This document shows positions 60,937 to 64,000 of a DNA stretch of 64,000 nucleotides, piece by piece; position 1 is the stretch's first letter, and every line of letters starts with the position of its first letter. Source of the stretch: Tetracentron sinense (Eukaryota > Streptophyta > Magnoliopsida > Trochodendrales > Trochodendraceae); assembly GCA_015143295.1 (NCBI GenBank), contig CM026559.1:17746826-17810825 (forward strand), in the 5' to 3' direction. The translations under genes and the position numbers were made by a program. The notes below the pieces were generated by a model. The model was not told the DNA's origin. It saw only the letters and a list, made by a program, of their open reading frames with translations, and ran no database searches.

Positions 60937-61371
60937 TGATGCAGCAGAGAAATAAGTAGCCAATAGACAGCCTAGTGGCCCTTCTAGAGGATGAAGGAGG
61001 GAAATAGATGATTGAAACAAAGTAGGTAACAACCTACAATTGTTAGACTGGTTAAAAGGAGGAAAAACCAGCAAAGAAGAACTCCTCTTTCATTCCTTAA
61101 TGCATTCTTCTTCATACAAGAGGAGAAAATAGTACTTATAGTGGAGTAGTAAAACCTAATAAAAAGAGATCTAGATCATCCATCTCATCCTAATCCAGAC
61201 CATCAAAATAGACATACTGTAAGTGGTCACATGACCTCTTAAAGCAGAACAAAATATGACTAACATGTCTCCCATAATAGAAAAACATAGACATAACAAA
61301 TCAACAACACAAATCAACATTCCAAAAGCTACTCTGGCGCTCCCCATTGCGATATTAGTGCTCCAACATCA
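60937..61371 (-). repeat. G2 LTR
   Basis: 435 bp. On the minus strand it starts TGATGTTGGAGC and ends GCTGCATCA, a TGATG...CATCA palindrome. No partner LTR is visible. Confidence 0.65.
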
Positions 61372-61504
61372 ATCACAGGCTCAATAATTGTGCTTATAAA
61401 AATAAAGCGAAAAAGTTACTTTTTTAAAATAAAAAATTGAAATATCTCATAAAAAAATAGATTCATCCAATTAGGGATATTAATCCTCCAATTCATTTAC
61501 AAAT

Positions 61505-61995
61505 TTGTTTGTTCGGATATATATCAGATTAGGAATCCGGCAGAGCGAATTTGAATCGTACTTTTACAATCCATTTATAATAGGATACGAATTCAAATAT
61601 TAATGTATGATTCGATAAATATCATACCGATTATATAATATATGACTATATGTATACATAATATATTATAAGACTAAAATACCCTTATTAATGTGTTTTT
61701 TAAATAATTCTAAGATATAAATTGTTATTTATAATATAAAGAATGAAAGAATAGTAATTTATTCTGTTAGCAAAATTTCTATGTTTTTTACTTTTTTGGC
61801 ATTTTTTCTTTCTTTTAAGTTTTTATTAAAACAATTGGAAGATTCGCATATTATCCAAACTCGAATATTTTAATCAAAGTCAAATACGAATACTCTATTT
61901 CACTATCCGTCGGATATTTAATCGAATTCGGATAGTCGGATATGTAATTAGGATATACCACTATTTGCTCAGAATTCGCTCTGTTTACAGCTCTA
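61505..61995. mobile_element. hAT-type MITE relic (CTGTAAAC family), left end lost
   Basis: The right end GCTCTGTTTACAGCTCTA matches the TAGGGCTGTAAAC ends of 9678-10052. The body shares CGGATATTT and GATATACCACTAT motifs. Confidence 0.7.
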
Positions 61996-62095
61996 CCTAT
62001 AATACAACAGAGCATGTGAAGCTTTGAGATGGAAGTTTCTCTTTTAAATTTTGAATTTCAAAATATAAGAGGAGATCCATTATAAACTTGATTCA

Positions 62096-63180
62096 AAATA
62101 TCGGTATCGGGTGTTGTATCGGTAAGTTCAAAACAAGATATGTATCAGTGTATTGGACCGTATTGAATGGATACGATGTAAAAAATCAGGTTACGCTAAG
62201 AAACGTTTGGATACGCATGAAAAAACTTGAATACCTTACATAAAACTTCTTTTAATGCAAATATAAACTAGAAAAAAATTAAATAAAGGTCTCCAACCAT
62301 GTAAGGCCTCCAACTATGTTTATTATCATACATATGAGAGTTGAGAATTTTATAAGTTGGAAAAGGTGTGTATGCTGATAAAAAGGTAAGAAAATACAAC
62401 TATAGTCACTTAACCAAGTATAGGATATACGATCTAGATATTAAAACCTTCCATTCAATAAGTTAAATAAGAATGTATTGAATTGCAACCATAAATTATA
62501 AGCATGAACGTAAGTATTTTTATGCTGAACAGTTACACTGTTAGTTAATATTTTGACCATGTAGATGAAAATATTTTTGAAGACTAAAATATGACTTTTT
62601 TCCCGACTTTTTGATTCTGGTAATGTTTTGATATAGTATAATTTATGAAAGTTTAACATTTAAGAAATACTTTACCATTTGAATGTTGTAATTTTGAGCT
62701 AAGCCCTAAACGACACTAAAAAGAGGATTTTGTTCTGGAACTGAAAAGTTGATTTTTTATTCTTCAGGAATTTCGATCCAAGATAATTTTTATTGATTTC
62801 AAATGAGGGGCATAACCTTATTTATGTATAAATATCTTAAATAAATAAAAGTAAAATTAATATAAAACCATTTACTTAAATAATATTTTATGCAAATAAA
62901 TTGTGTATTAGGTCTATGCTATGGATCATTGTGTAAATAGGAGAGAAAATATAAGTAAAAATCCCCCGTATCGAGCATATTTGTCCTCGATTGTTCGTGG
63001 AGGTTTCAACAGAAAGACCCATTGGTTTTGGCAAACTGTATCGATCCGATACGCCGGATACGGGCCAATACGGGGAATTTTTTTTCTAGCGTACCAGTGT
63101 ATCAAATAGCTCCAAACAAAATACATACATTCGTGTATTAGCATCTTGAGGTCCTTTGATGGGCAGGCTGATACATACCA
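62096..63180. mobile_element. GTATCGG-family DNA transposon, copy 2
   Basis: Left part GGTATCGGGTGTTGTATCGG matches 30376-30808. The right part (62990-63180) is rich in GTATCGATCCGATACGCCGG, with GTATGTATCAGCC as a possible inverted end. No clear duplication and no transposase. Confidence 0.5.
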
Positions 63181-64000
63181 GAATTTAAACCATGATTACA
63201 AATCACCATCCAGATTGTTGAAAAGTTGAGCTTTGGGGAAAATTTTGAGAAAATTAGAAGAAGATTTAAGAGAAAATATCACTTATTTGTGGAGTTAATT
63301 TCTAGAAGAAGTCATCAAAGCCTCCTCTAGTATCAAAGACCAAGGTGCATCTTTCTTAAAGATCCCTTATGTAAAAAAAAAAATTCTTCGTTCCTTTGAC
63401 ATATAATAGTAATGGTCTACATTCGATTCTAATATAAAGCAAAATAACACTTTAATAATATACCCCTGCTTCACAAAAAAGTTTTATATGAGACTATTTT
63501 ATCCATGTATCAACTTAAGACCACTAAAGAGAAAATGTATAGTATAGCTAAAAATATTTGACAAAAGATAATATCAAGAGGAAAATATAGATAAAATGAC
63601 TATATTTATGCGAGACAACTTATGTTCCTAAACATAATTCTCACATTTGATACTTTATATGCTTGCATTTTGTTATGTAATGAAATATAGATGTGTTATG
63701 CTTAAATTTCCAATGTTTTCTTAATGTTTGCTAAGTTTCCTTAATTTTTACATGATTTCTTTAGACTTCTTTAAACTTCCATGAAACGTCATTAGTGACC
63801 GAAGTTTAGACTGACACCAAAGTTTAATACTTTGAGGTTCCTTCAATGTGGTAAATTAGATTAAGAGCATGATTTCCTATTGTTGGATAAGCTACCGCAA
63901 TTCAGATAATCAAGAGTGTCATCGATGCATCAGTTTTTGGAACTATCATCTAGGAACCACTACCATAACCTGTCGTTTATATAGAAGTCAAACATAATAT
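63181..64000. other. Right margin of window; U1 3' fragment
   Basis: 63600-63835 matches the 3' end of the U1 repeat (39095-39325), for example TTAGTGACCGAAGTTTA. The rest is AT-rich and unassigned. No activase exon. Confidence 0.5.

Overview
This is a plant nuclear window. The protein families are Rubisco activase-like AAA+ ATPase, Ty1/copia, Ty3/gypsy chromovirus and plant L1 LINE. The gene has GT-AG introns and the DNA is AT-rich and full of nested retrotransposons. Nothing in it is bacterial. The species cannot be named from the sequence; a seed plant with a repeat-rich, large genome is the best reading.

The only host gene I can support is on the minus strand: a Rubisco activase-like ATPase. 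Eight consecutive coding exons (752 nt, about 250 codons) lie at 56820-56882, 56285-56398, 55570-55631, 54794-54848, 54425-54626, 52359-52465, 39656-39711 and 8275-8367. All exon junctions have GT/AG splice sites, all phases agree, and no stop interrupts the frame. The N-terminal exons lie beyond base 64000 and the last exon(s) before base 1. The gene is split by introns of about 12.6 kb and 31.3 kb, plus two flanking introns that run off the window, and almost everything else here is transposon sequence inside those introns.

Layout. 1-7975: a degraded gypsy element whose left LTR is interrupted by an hAT-like element (157-5146). That hAT element carries a complete non-autonomous LTR retrotransposon (360-4634), and a Tourist-like MITE (5161-5398) sits beside it. 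8275-8367: gene exon. 9200-11400: LINE fragment and a copia remnant whose LTR holds two small hAT-type elements. 11413-38175: one L1 LINE broken into pieces by (i) a copia element (11977-30082), itself interrupted by a Tekay/Del-like gypsy element (16156-28792), itself interrupted by a solo LTR (21898-24513); (ii) a DNA-transposon fragment (30376-30808); and (iii) an LTR-like block holding a solo LTR (33428-37682) with its own hAT and LINE insertions.

38251-39323: MULE-like repeat. 39656-39711: exon. 41565-50341: a solo LTR containing two further solo LTRs, each with its own target-site duplication. 52359-56882: the compact part of the gene. 56883-64000: intron or upstream sequence with a truncated LTR, a gypsy fragment and DNA-transposon remnants.

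Exact target-site duplications support the nesting order: TATTC, CTTGGAAT, TTA, GATATGAC, CTTTT, CTCTA, ATCAG, CTCCA, GGTCT and TAAAG. The retroelement reading frames all carry frameshifts, stops or deletions, so none looks autonomous. The host gene is therefore the one apparently functional product. Coordinates of DNA-transposon ends without a clear duplication are approximate.
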